From Sphingobium limneticum (GTDB lineage: Bacteria; Pseudomonadota; Alphaproteobacteria; Sphingomonadales; Sphingomonadaceae): a DNA stretch of 64,000 bases. The translations under genes were made by a program, and so were the position numbers. This document shows, piece after piece, positions 48,171 to 56,615 of the stretch (position 1 is its first letter; every line of letters starts with the position of its first letter). Under the pieces are notes generated by a model. That model saw only the letters and a list, made by a program, of their open reading frames with translations, made no database searches and was not told the origin of the DNA. Where the stretch lies: assembly GCF_008710155.1 (NCBI RefSeq), contig NZ_VYPZ01000017.1, forward strand, positions 1 to 64,000, given 5' to 3'.

Positions 48171-48707
48171 CGGCAGCCCATAGGTGCGCTTCCACGCCTT
48201 GGCGAGGTGGTCAGACGCGGCCTTGGACGCCGAATAGGGCGAGCTAGGATCGTAGGGCGTAGTTTCCTCAAACAGCCCTTCGTCGCCAAGCGAACCATAG
48301 ACTTCGTCTGTAGAGACGTGGAGGAAGCGAAACGCCGCTTTAGCCGCGCCTTCAAGGTCATTCCAGTAGCCGCGTGCGGCTTCCAGCAGGGTGAAGCTCC
48401 CCACGACATTTGTCTGGATGAAATCCGCTGCACCCGTGATCGAGCGATCAACATGGCTTTCAGCCGCCAGATGCATGATGCGGTCAGGCCTGAATTCTGC
48501 GATCGCTGCATCCATTGCGGAACGGTCACAAATATTTGCGTTAAGTAAGCGGTGGTTCTGTTTGCCGTCGACGGCTTTAAGAGACGCTCGGCAGCCGGCG
48601 TAGGTTAAGGCATCAATAGTAAGAACATCATAACCCTTGTCCAGCACGAGATAGCGGACAAGGGCAGAGCCGATGAAGCCGGCGCCGCCAGTGATAATCA
48701 CGCGCAT
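48171..48707 (-). pseudogene. rmlB: rmlB, 5' fragment (residues 1-179) interrupted by the IS
   Basis: This is the N-terminal half of dTDP-glucose 4,6-dehydratase. GGAGFIGSAL (7-16) binds NAD+, then VSTDEVYG (131-138) and catalytic Tyr158/Lys162 in YSASK follow. The native sequence stops after ...TYGLP (Pro179). The frame then runs 14 codons into the IS (to a stop at 48126), giving a 193-residue truncated product without the substrate domain. The ATG is 3 nt after the rmlC stop. As sequenced, this operon cannot make active RmlB. Confidence 0.95.
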
Positions 48708-48710
48708 AAA

Positions 48711-49274
48711 TCAGGCACTCCAACAAAAATAAGCTGGCAGATCGGATAGAAGGGGCTGCCCTCGGTCTTTGGACGAAAGCGTTTCCGCGTCTGCTGCATC
48801 GGGCCATACGATACCTATAGCCGGGTCGTCCCAAGCCAGGCCTTTGTCGCATTCGGCGCTGTAATAATCTGTCACCTTATAGGCGATGACCGTATCCGGT
48901 TCGAGCGAGCAGAAGCCGTGGGCAAAGCCCGGTGGCACCCAGAGCTGCTTACCATTATCGGGGGTCAGTGTTTCGCCGACCCATTGACCATATGTAGGTG
49001 AACCACCGCGAATATCGACCGCGACATCAAATAGCGCGCCCGCAGTACAGCGGACCAACTTGCCCTGCGCACGGGGATCGCTTTGATAATGCAGGCCACG
49101 AACTGTACCCACCTTGGCACTGCGAGATTCATTGTCCTGCACAAACGCATAGTCACCGACATGCTGCGCAAACAAGTCCGCACGAAAAACTTCGGCAAAG
49201 TACCCCCGCTCATCACCAATGTGGCGAGGCGTTAACGACGCTAAACCAGGGATACTGTAAGTCTCAATTTTTAT
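48711..49274 (-). CDS. rmlC: dTDP-4-dehydrorhamnose 3,5-epimerase, with no normal start codon for full length
   Basis: This cupin enzyme epimerises C3 and C5 of the dTDP-4-keto sugar. Family blocks are VQDNESRS, TVRGLHYQ (catalytic His), GKLVRC, WVPPGFAHGFC and the catalytic Tyr region VTDYYS. The first canonical start in frame is a TTG at 49175, giving only 154 residues. But the frame upstream clearly encodes the missing N-terminus (ETYSIPGLASLTPRH, then IGDERGYFAEVFRAD), open back to a TAG near 49300. The only plausible initiation point there is an ATA at 49274-49272 after gggaaaag, giving 187 residues, the normal length. Either ATA is used, or the original ATG was mutated. Confidence 0.82.
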   Translation of the reverse strand: MKIETYSIPGLASLTPRHIGDERGYFAEVFRADLFAQHVGDYAFVQDNESRSAKVGTVRGLHYQSDPRAQGKLVRCTAGALFDVAVDIRGGSPTYGQWVGETLTPDNGKQLWVPPGFAHGFCSLEPDTVIAYKVTDYYSAECDKGLAWDDPAIGIVWPDAADAETLSSKDRGQPLLSDLPAYFCWSA

Positions 49275-49657
49275 ATCTTTTCCCGGAAACGCGCAACAGG
49301 TCTACTTCAGTTGCTGTTCTGAATGACTGACACCGCAGTTGCAACCGTCAGGACCGGCGAGAAAAGCCGACTGGTCAACTAAGCGAGCTTGCTCGGCCGA
49401 TCCGCAACAACATTAGGCCGACCCCTGAATAACGGCATCGGCGCTCACCATCGCTTCAGCCAAGACACCGGCTAACGCCTAAAGGGCACCCGCTCCGCCA
49501 GCACCGACTTGGTCAGGATCGGATCATACAAAAGCGTCATCCAACCATCCGGATGGATGTCCATCAGCGCCAAGCCTTCGATCCGCAAGGCAGAAAGCCG
49601 CTGTTGGATCCGGGAGAAAGTTGCCACGATATCGACATTAGGAAACGTGAAAAAACC
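49275..49657 (-). other. Gap between kinase-like gene and rmlC, with an in-frame open segment
   Basis: About 380 bases. Directly after the TAG of the kinase-like gene (49660-49658), the same frame stays open for 61 codons to a TAG at 49474-49472. It reads like real protein (for example ALRIEGLALMDIHPDG followed by WMTLLYDPILTKSVL). It has no good start of its own and no family I recognise. It may be the 3' end of a lost gene. The remainder (49275-49471) shows no gene and should contain the rml operon leader. Confidence 0.4.
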
Positions 49658-50362
49658 CTAAGTCTCGTTGATGACAGTGCCTGTCACCTCGACCCGGTTC
49701 GCGCGCAAGTCAGCGATCAGCGTCCGGACATCATTGACATAACTGTCGTCCTTGCGAACGATGATCAGGGCGTAGCGCAGCAATGTCGCGAGAAGCTGCG
49801 CGTCGGCGCAGTTATTGCTGGGCGCTGTGTCCACGATGGTGATCTCATATTCGCGCAGGCAAAGGTCGACCAGCAGGTTGAGCTGCGGGCGTGCGAGCAG
49901 TTCCTGCGCATTTGACGAGGGCTCCCCGGCATAGATCACGGACAGATGCGGCAGTACGTCGTCCTGGATAATGTCGCCAAAATCCGAGCCGGCCGTTTCC
50001 AGGCATTCACGCAACCCGGACGTTCCCCGTGGCGGCACAATCATTCGCTGGATCGACGGCGCCCGCATATTTGCGTCTATCAGCAGCGTCTTGATACCTG
50101 CCTGTGCAAGGGACACGGCAAGATTGACAGCTACAAAAGCAGAACCGGCCTTGTCGTCGGGCGAAAGGATTGCGAGCGCACGTCGCCCTTCCCTCAAATG
50201 CTGCGATAGAAGCTGCGTGCGCAGTGCACCGATCGATTCGGCCTGAGCGGCGAATGTCTCGCCCTGCAGCATCACGACATCCTCCGAGAAGCGAAACGAA
50301 CCGCCTTGTTGCCCTGATGGTGTCACCGCCGCCTCCATCGTTATCGCGTCATCTCTATTCAT
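49658..50362 (-). CDS. BY-kinase/GelE-like protein with degenerate Walker A
   Basis: A 234-residue cytoplasmic P-loop-fold protein of the CpsD/Wzc-C group that would pair with the Wzz-type protein encoded upstream. The kinase fold is recognisable (ALRTQLLSQ, AVNLAVSLAQAGIKTLLIDANMR, ITIVDTAPS). But the Walker A position reads LSPDDKAGSAFVAVN (66-80) where GEGKS/T is expected, so the lysine is lost. Walker A' has LLIDANMR in place of the usual LLIDADLR. The protein ends VTGTVINET with no tyrosine-rich tail. It may bind but not hydrolyse ATP, acting as a structural partner for chain-length control. It is 38 nt downstream of the Wzz-type gene. Confidence 0.82.
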   Translation of the reverse strand: MNRDDAITMEAAVTPSGQQGGSFRFSEDVVMLQGETFAAQAESIGALRTQLLSQHLREGRRALAILSPDDKAGSAFVAVNLAVSLAQAGIKTLLIDANMRAPSIQRMIVPPRGTSGLRECLETAGSDFGDIIQDDVLPHLSVIYAGEPSSNAQELLARPQLNLLVDLCLREYEITIVDTAPSNNCADAQLLATLLRYALIIVRKDDSYVNDVRTLIADLRANRVEVTGTVINET

Positions 50363-50400
50363 TGTGCACCTGTCTCAAAAGCGGGACGTGATTATAGGCT

Positions 50401-51735
50401 TCAGGCCATACCGGGTCTGCGGAAGCCAAGCCGTTGCTGCCAGCCTTTCCTTCCGGCCTTCTGGCCAAATCCGACAATGACGCCGATTACCGGAACGCCG
50501 GTCATGCCAAGATCTTCAGGCCCGCGCACGCGACGCCCCAGCAACTCGCTTGCAAGCGCAATGAGGATACCCAGGATGAAGCCCGCCATGAGTGCAACGC
50601 CCGTAATCATCGGCACATTAGGCCAACTGGGTGCAGCAGGCGCCACGGCGCTGCCCAGCATTGTCAGTCCGCTCTCGGTCGATTCCGCCTCCACTCCCAG
50701 TTCCGCGGCTCGGCCCATGACCTTCTGCGCCTGTGCTCTCAGAACGTCGATCACAGCCTGCATCTTGCGCAACTCGTCGATTTTCTCCCGGTTGGCCAGC
50801 ACCTTGTTCTGTTGAGCTGCAACTTGGCCATCAATCGAGGGCCCGCCGGCAACCGAACCGCGCGCAGCTGCCAGGGCCTGCGACTGTTCGCGGGCGGCCG
50901 TCGCGGCCAGCGATGCGCGGCTGTTGCGCAAGGCGACCAGCTCGGGATGATTGGGTCCAAGCGTTCGCGCGATGGTCGTGATCTGCGCGTCCAGTTGCGC
51001 GAGCTGCGCCTGGGCCGGCGAGGCCTGGGGGATCATCGCAGGGCCAAGGGCTGGTGTGGGCAACTGGGATGAAAGCGCCTTGAGCCTGGATGTATCCGTG
51101 TCGGACCAGTCATCCTGAAGCACGATGCCATTTGCTTTTTCATAGGCCGTCTTGCGTTCCTGCGCCGCGGTCAGCTGCTCGCGCAGACTTTCCCCCTGCT
51201 GGCGGAACCATGCTGCATTGGAACTGGCCCCCTCCTGGCGGAAATTCACGCTCTGATCCACGTAGGATTTCCGAATGGCGTCCGCGACCTTGCGCGCCGC
51301 CTCTGGAGAACTGGACGAATAGCTGATGTCCAGGATCGCCGTGGCTGGAATAAGCCTGACAGCGGTGTTGGCAATGACCATCTGGGTCAGCCAGCGGCGA
51401 AAGCCGCCATCGCCGGGTCGCGCCTGCGCTTCATAGGCCTTCTTGAATGCTGGAACCTTTGCCCACCCCAGTTCGTCAACGACCGCGCCGGCAAACCGGT
51501 AATCGGTGATGAGCTCGATTTGGGTCTTTGTGTAGGCCCGTGCGAAACTGTTCGAGATCACGTCTCCGGTAATGGGATCCGGCTTCATCACGTCAAGCAT
51601 CACGCGGGAGTGCGCCTCATACCGATCCGGGATCAGCTTGGCGAAAATGAATGCGCCGCCAACGCAGGCGAACGTCGTAAGAAGGATAAGGAAGCGGTAC
51701 GCCCACAATATCCGAAAAAATTGCACGAAGCTCAT
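50401..51735 (-). CDS. Wzz/GelC-like polysaccharide copolymerase
   Basis: A 444-residue inner-membrane chain-length protein. The ATG at 51735 follows ggaggg. Helix 1 lies at residues ~12-32 (YRFLILLTTFACVGGAFIFA), and the Wzz domain starts with LIPDRYEAHSRVMLD. A long periplasmic coiled-coil region (about residues 160-370) carries the GNVR-like block near AQLAQLDAQI, and helix 2 lies near 385-407 after the proline-rich APAAPSWPNVP. The C-terminus is cytoplasmic and short, without a fused kinase, the split arrangement of gelC/gelE. It lies 25 nt after the Wza-like gene. Confidence 0.9.
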   Translation of the reverse strand: MSFVQFFRILWAYRFLILLTTFACVGGAFIFAKLIPDRYEAHSRVMLDVMKPDPITGDVISNSFARAYTKTQIELITDYRFAGAVVDELGWAKVPAFKKAYEAQARPGDGGFRRWLTQMVIANTAVRLIPATAILDISYSSSSPEAARKVADAIRKSYVDQSVNFRQEGASSNAAWFRQQGESLREQLTAAQERKTAYEKANGIVLQDDWSDTDTSRLKALSSQLPTPALGPAMIPQASPAQAQLAQLDAQITTIARTLGPNHPELVALRNSRASLAATAAREQSQALAAARGSVAGGPSIDGQVAAQQNKVLANREKIDELRKMQAVIDVLRAQAQKVMGRAAELGVEAESTESGLTMLGSAVAPAAPSWPNVPMITGVALMAGFILGILIALASELLGRRVRGPEDLGMTGVPVIGVIVGFGQKAGRKGWQQRLGFRRPGMA

Positions 51736-51760
51736 GATAAATTCCCTCCGGATATCGCGA

Positions 51761-52567
51761 TCAGAAGAAACGCTGGCCGACCACAATCACGTCCTTGTCA
51801 CGGATCTTGTCATCCAGGTTCAGCCTGATCTCATTCCCGTCACGAGTTACCTTGACTTTCTTTGTCGAACCAAGCGTCGTGAGGCCACCGCTGCGTGCAA
51901 GTGCCATGCGAACAGTCATATCGGAATCGATCCGGTAATTGCCCGGAGAATTGACCTGACCATAGACATAGAAACTGGGCGCTGCAGGCAGAAAGATTTT
52001 GTCACCTGCGCTCACCAGCGGATCAGCTTCACCGGAACCCATGGCGATATCCTTGAGATTAAGCTTAATCTCTGCGCCTGACTGCCGCGTTATCGTCAAC
52101 GTATCCGATCCACTTTCCTTGGCACCACCCACACGCGCCAGGATTTCAGAGATGCGGTAAGCCCGGTCGATCGGGACAATGCCCGGCGAACCGACCTCGC
52201 CAAGAACCACGACATAGCGGCTGGCATAGGTGACCACGGAGACGTTGACGGCGGGGTTTGTGAAATATCCGCCGCTTTTCAGTTTGGCACGGACATCTTC
52301 CCTGAGCTGGAGGACCGTCTTGTTGGCTGCCACGACATTGCCCACGAGCGGCAATTCTATCGTGCCATCAACCTGGACCTGGACGCGGGACCTGGTTTCT
52401 TCGCGACCAAGCACTCCCAGTTCCAGAACATCGCCTGGCCCAAGCACATATCCGTCCGACAGTGATCCTGGCGGTGAAGCTGGCACCGCATTCTGTGCGA
52501 TGGCGGGATCGACAATCAGCAATCCCAGAAAGATCCAGCAAAAGCGGACCATAGCCTTTAAACCCAT
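51761..52567 (-). CDS. Wza/GelD-like polysaccharide export protein
   Basis: A 268-residue periplasmic/outer-membrane export protein. Signal peptide (MVRFCWIFLGLLIVDPAIA), then the Poly_export domain with GYVLGPGDVLELGVLG, VQVDGTIELPLVGNV, and two SLBB domains (VVVLGEVGSPGIVPI and FYVYGQVNSPGNYRI). No lipobox cysteine is seen at the cleavage site and no C-terminal amphipathic helix follows the SLBBs, so unlike E. coli Wza it may need the barrel encoded upstream as outer-membrane partner. ATG at 52567, or an internal Met five residues later. 35 nt separate it from the barrel gene. Confidence 0.9.
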   Translation of the reverse strand: MGLKAMVRFCWIFLGLLIVDPAIAQNAVPASPPGSLSDGYVLGPGDVLELGVLGREETRSRVQVQVDGTIELPLVGNVVAANKTVLQLREDVRAKLKSGGYFTNPAVNVSVVTYASRYVVVLGEVGSPGIVPIDRAYRISEILARVGGAKESGSDTLTITRQSGAEIKLNLKDIAMGSGEADPLVSAGDKIFLPAAPSFYVYGQVNSPGNYRIDSDMTVRMALARSGGLTTLGSTKKVKVTRDGNEIRLNLDDKIRDKDVIVVGQRFF

Positions 52568-52602
52568 AACGCCTCCCGGACCTGCGGCCCAATCCCTAAG
52601 TT

Positions 52603-53808
52603 TCAGAAGCTGGTGCTTACGCCCATCCCGACCTGATAGCTGCTATAGTCATACAACCCGCCGTTCGCGTTGCGCTTCTGATAGCCGCCGGTAGCATCGA
52701 GCGACACCCGGCTTGTCAGCTGATAGGCAAGGCCAAGTGACACGCGCTTCATATTGTCGTGGACGATTCTGCTGACGGCAACGGCCGGTTCATAATCATA
52801 ATCCCTTACAGCGATGCTGCCGGCCAGACTGCTTGTCAGACGAGCGCTTAGCGCATAGCGGACCGTCAGGCTGTGATTGCTTTGAAGAACATAGTTGGCA
52901 TCAAAGCCCAGCGATGGATCGACGGAGCGACTTGTCTCAGCAATAAACTGCAGCTGCGTGAAGGATATGGTGGTGGCAAAACGCCAGTTCGTGCCGCTGA
53001 ACGCATCACGGCCATTCCCCAGCTTGACATCAGAGTAAAGCAATTCGCCTTCCAGCTTTACCTGAGACCCGATATCGCGATTGAACAACACACCATAGCG
53101 TGAGGCGCTGAAGCTGTTCAGCGCAGTCGTCAGCAAGGGATCGCGATTGGGATAGTCGACCTCCCTTTTGCCGGCATATAATGTGATATTGCCTATCACC
53201 GGGTGCGTGTAGAGAAGTCCACCGCCGTAGGTTATCGACTTGTTGTCGGCCGTCTGGCGGAGCGAGGCGCTGTTTTGCGCGTCGGACCAGTCCACGATAG
53301 CCGAGGGCCTAAGACCAATGCTGCCCCCGCAGCTGGCCGTTGCTCCGGCTGTCACCACATTCTCGATATTTTTCGAGCTGGAAGCAGGATCGCTAGGCAC
53401 TATGGCCAGATCGCCAAGGTCGCTCTGGCGACGACTGATGCCGCTGCGAAGGTCCAGGCTGCAAATCGGAAATCGAAACGAGCCTGTGGCGTTGGCCTTC
53501 AGCCGTTCGCGATTGAGACGCTCGTTGCGGGAATAGAAATCATATCCGGCGGTTCCGACCAGGGTCGCCGCATGCGGGCCGAAGGACTGGTTCAAGGTCA
53601 CTCCGACGCGCGGGGAGAAGCGCACGTCCTCAGGCTTGATCCCTCGCGCGATGGCAGCCTGCTCGCTGCCACGGGCAACATTACTATCATAGAGCATGTC
53701 CGCGCCAAGATCGAACTCCAGCCGCTTTCCTTCCTGCGCAAGGGCCCTCGAAGCAACAAGGCTTGCCATCGCTCCCAGAGACAGAGTTGCGATCCGTCCA
53801 ATGTTCAT
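52603..53808 (-). CDS. Outer-membrane beta-barrel EPS protein (GelF-like)
   Basis: A 401-residue outer-membrane barrel. Signal peptide from the ATG at 53808 (MNIGRIATLSLGAMASLVASRALA). The mature part alternates short amphipathic strands, many with aromatic ends (YDFYSRNERL, ATTISFTQLQFIAET, RYALSARL), and ends with the BamA-recognised terminal Phe (GMGVSTSF). It fits the outer_membrane_beta-barrel_2/EpsL-like group encoded next to Wza genes in sphingomonads. Probable role: exit pore or surface anchor for the EPS. It is the first gene of the gelF-D-C-E-like set. Confidence 0.82.
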   Translation of the reverse strand: MNIGRIATLSLGAMASLVASRALAQEGKRLEFDLGADMLYDSNVARGSEQAAIARGIKPEDVRFSPRVGVTLNQSFGPHAATLVGTAGYDFYSRNERLNRERLKANATGSFRFPICSLDLRSGISRRQSDLGDLAIVPSDPASSSKNIENVVTAGATASCGGSIGLRPSAIVDWSDAQNSASLRQTADNKSITYGGGLLYTHPVIGNITLYAGKREVDYPNRDPLLTTALNSFSASRYGVLFNRDIGSQVKLEGELLYSDVKLGNGRDAFSGTNWRFATTISFTQLQFIAETSRSVDPSLGFDANYVLQSNHSLTVRYALSARLTSSLAGSIAVRDYDYEPAVAVSRIVHDNMKRVSLGLAYQLTSRVSLDATGGYQKRNANGGLYDYSSYQVGMGVSTSF

Positions 53809-53884
53809 AGTTTTGCTGATCATCGCCCCGCTCTGCTGCCCCTTTCCCCATAGCGTAACTTTAGCTGACTGCGCTAGCTGCGCT

Positions 53885-55102
53885 TTATCTTCGTCCCAAG
53901 ACGATACGGCGAGCCGTCCCGATGAAATTTTTCGCTTTTTCCTGCAAGGTGGCGTGACGAGAGGCCACAGCCACGTCGAGACCTTTCATTGCGGGACGTG
54001 GCTGGAACAGGATCGCGCTTGCCGCCAATCTCGATCCGACCAGGCGTTTGCGCCGGGCCTGGGCAGGCTGCATCAGGTCCACTTCCTTGATATCGAGCGG
54101 TTCTGCAACCAGTGCTCCGCTACGGAGCGCGCCGTCCAGCAGAGCCTCGCCAACCGCGGTCCGGCTCATGATCAGACTGCGGCCATCCTGCTCGTCGAAG
54201 CTGGGATAACCACTCTCGCCCCCGTACCAGGCGTCAGCGCACGCGATATCAGCGACGCCTCCGACGGCATCGGGACAGATCTTGCAGCGAAACTGCACTT
54301 GAGCCGAGAGGTGACGGCCCCAGCTTTCGGCATATCGCATCTCGCCAAGCCGCCCGTCGGCAGTTCGGGCGCGCGTCAGGCCCGGCCAGCCATTGCCGCG
54401 ATAGCGGAATGCCGTGACCTCCTCCGGTTCCAGCCCCATGGCCCTGATGATACGATCCGCGCCCGCATGGGCAGGAAGGCCACCGCAGAAAAAGGACAGC
54501 TTGATCGGAATCTGCCGATCGACCCTGGGATCGGACAAAGCCAGCTGGCGCACGGCGGACACGTCGCAAGGCTTTCCGACGAACGCAAATCGTCTGCCAT
54601 CATCAAGCGCCTCATCCATAAAGGCGAGTGGCGAAGATGCTGCGTAGCGTGATCCCGCGCCTTCGATGATCTCTTGCGGGCTGTGCGACCAGTGCATGAT
54701 GTTGCGGGTCGGGTTGTCGGGGTCCGCCACGACGTGCAATACGCGCTCGACAAGCCCGCTGGCCATGGCCTCGATCAGAAGAGCCGAAATGGCACCTCCC
54801 GAAGAGGCCGCATGACGGACCGAGCTGTCCCCTGCATAGCCTGTCAACGTCCGGTGCCATGGCCCCCAGCTGGGATGCCGTTCAGGCGCGCGCATCCACG
54901 GCGCGACGACAGATCCCGGGCAGGCGGTCGCGACCACCTGCTCGATGTCCGGTGCCAGCGGGGCCTTTTGGACCGGGCGGCTATAGCCAGGTTCGGCTGT
55001 CTCCATTGCGATCGCACCGCGCGACAATCCTGCACACAGACCACATCCGGCACAAAGTTCGCCTTTCGCGACCCGCTCAAGAGTTGGGGATGAGGGGATC
55101 AA
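53885..55102 (-). CDS. F420-hydrogenase-beta-like Fe-S flavoprotein in the EPS cluster
   Basis: A 405-residue protein of the FrhB family. The N-terminal ferredoxin-like motif CAGCGLC (17-23) plus a later CPG could bind a 4Fe-4S cluster. FrhB_FdhB N and C domains follow, with AASSGGAISALLIEA, VGKPCDVSAVRQL, FFCGGLPAH, and a second cysteine set FRCKICPDAVG before IACADAW. These proteins are often encoded beside polysaccharide pyruvyltransferases, as here, where its start overlaps the pyruvyltransferase stop by 4 nt. The reaction is unknown; a redox step on a sugar or on the pyruvyl group is a guess. Sphingomonads lack hydrogenase of this type, so the hydrogenase name is only a family label. Confidence 0.85.
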   Translation of the reverse strand: MIPSSPTLERVAKGELCAGCGLCAGLSRGAIAMETAEPGYSRPVQKAPLAPDIEQVVATACPGSVVAPWMRAPERHPSWGPWHRTLTGYAGDSSVRHAASSGGAISALLIEAMASGLVERVLHVVADPDNPTRNIMHWSHSPQEIIEGAGSRYAASSPLAFMDEALDDGRRFAFVGKPCDVSAVRQLALSDPRVDRQIPIKLSFFCGGLPAHAGADRIIRAMGLEPEEVTAFRYRGNGWPGLTRARTADGRLGEMRYAESWGRHLSAQVQFRCKICPDAVGGVADIACADAWYGGESGYPSFDEQDGRSLIMSRTAVGEALLDGALRSGALVAEPLDIKEVDLMQPAQARRKRLVGSRLAASAILFQPRPAMKGLDVAVASRHATLQEKAKNFIGTARRIVLGRR

Positions 55103-56340
55103 TCTGCCCTCCTGGCCATCGCTTCGGCAAAAACCCTGTGCAGTTCGCCACGATAGATATCGAGCAGTCCGTCCACGCGCGTCATCCCGCGCCGTTCTGC
55201 TGCGGCTATCTGCTCGCGTTGCTCAACTGCACCCAGAACATAGTCGACAGCGCCATCATCGGTCATGCCCGTGACAGGCACCATCCATTCATGCTCCAGC
55301 ATTCCGAAAAGGCCGCTGAACTTGCGGCTATACGCCACTGCCACCATCGGAACATTGGCAGAATAGGCGCCAATGCAGGCGTGCATGCGTCCAGCCACGA
55401 GAAAATCCAGTCCGGAAATATAGGATTTCGCTTCGCTGGCGCCGGAGAATTCAGCCACGCGCACGGCCTGAGGAAATTCGCTTGCCAGTCGCTCGGCCAG
55501 GCTGCCGTCATCATCCTTGGGATCACTCTTGCTTGTGGCATGGGGTACAAGATGGACCTCGGCACCGGCTGCAATGAGCCTGGCAATCAGCTTGCGCGTA
55601 AACTGAGCATAGTCATAAGAGAGGCCGAAGCGATTCCGGCCCGTTTCAGCCTCATGGAACAGGAGACCTGACGCGTTCACCCCTATTTTCAGCCGGCCTG
55701 TGCCTGCCGGGCCGCGCCGGCTCTGAAATGGCAGTACGAATGCGACATCGACCGCCAGTTTGATCGTGGCGGACGGAGCCATGGCCTGCGCGACCTCAAG
55801 CGACTTGTCATCCCGCGCGATGATGGCGCTCGCGCCCCGCATCGCCATTGCGCCCAGGGTCCGATATCCAGGCTGCGTAAAGGGACCGATCGTCTGGGGC
55901 GAAAGCACAAGCGGCTTGCCCCGTGCCAGCGCCATCATCTTGGTCAGCCACAGAAAGCCGAAACGCTTTGCACCGTAAATATCCGCAAAGCTGTCTCCAG
56001 CGCCGATATCCAGCACACAGTCGACCGTGCCAACCGTCCGCCAGAAGCCCGTCGGGTTCAACATCCGGCGGGAGTTGATGATATATTCCTCGATGTCGGG
56101 GCCAGTGATACGCGGCGCATCGCCATCACGCATGCCCATCACGACAAACTGCGGCGCCAGCCCCATATCATACGCGACCTGCCGCGCCAGCGCCATGTTC
56201 GCAAGGGTAAGGGCGCCGACACCCAGATTCCCAGAACTCAAGGAATGCCACAGCAACCCGATTCGTATCGGCGCAACTGATCCAGCCGATGTCGACAGAG
56301 ATGATTCGGAACTTGCGCGCGACCCTGCTTCATCAAGCAT
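55099..56340 (-). CDS. Polysaccharide pyruvyltransferase (CsaB/WcaK family)
   Basis: A 413-residue enzyme expected to transfer pyruvate from phosphoenolpyruvate to a sugar as a ketal, giving the polymer negative charge. Family blocks: IGLLWHSLSSGNLGVGALTLAN, CVLDIGAGDSFADIYG, LVLSPQTIGPFTQPG, ASAIIARDDKSLEVA and the C-terminal GLDFLVAGRMHACIGAYSANVPMVAVAYSRK in pieces. The ATG at 56340 sits 6 nt after GGAGA; the frame 24 nt longer has a poorer site. It is coupled to the FrhB-like gene by ATGA. Confidence 0.9.
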   Translation of the reverse strand: MLDEAGSRASSESSLSTSAGSVAPIRIGLLWHSLSSGNLGVGALTLANMALARQVAYDMGLAPQFVVMGMRDGDAPRITGPDIEEYIINSRRMLNPTGFWRTVGTVDCVLDIGAGDSFADIYGAKRFGFLWLTKMMALARGKPLVLSPQTIGPFTQPGYRTLGAMAMRGASAIIARDDKSLEVAQAMAPSATIKLAVDVAFVLPFQSRRGPAGTGRLKIGVNASGLLFHEAETGRNRFGLSYDYAQFTRKLIARLIAAGAEVHLVPHATSKSDPKDDDGSLAERLASEFPQAVRVAEFSGASEAKSYISGLDFLVAGRMHACIGAYSANVPMVAVAYSRKFSGLFGMLEHEWMVPVTGMTDDGAVDYVLGAVEQREQIAAAERRGMTRVDGLLDIYRGELHRVFAEAMARRAD

Positions 56341-56615
56341 GAATATCTCCAGACACCCAAACAAATATATGCACCCGCACCCGGCGGCAAACCGTGCTTT
56401 TCACATCCGCTACTACCTACCGAAGTGACGGAATGCCCTCATAAGGCCGCTTTGCAGAGGATAATAGCATCTAAGCTTTTCGACCGTCCCAAATTTGGAT
56501 GCCCCATTCTTATGTTCGCACTTGCAAAATGGCCATAACCTAATTCAAAGAGACGGAACAGAATGTTTACCGGATGTTAATCATCTTTCTGTTCGGCGGA
56601 CCGGGGGTACCAAGC

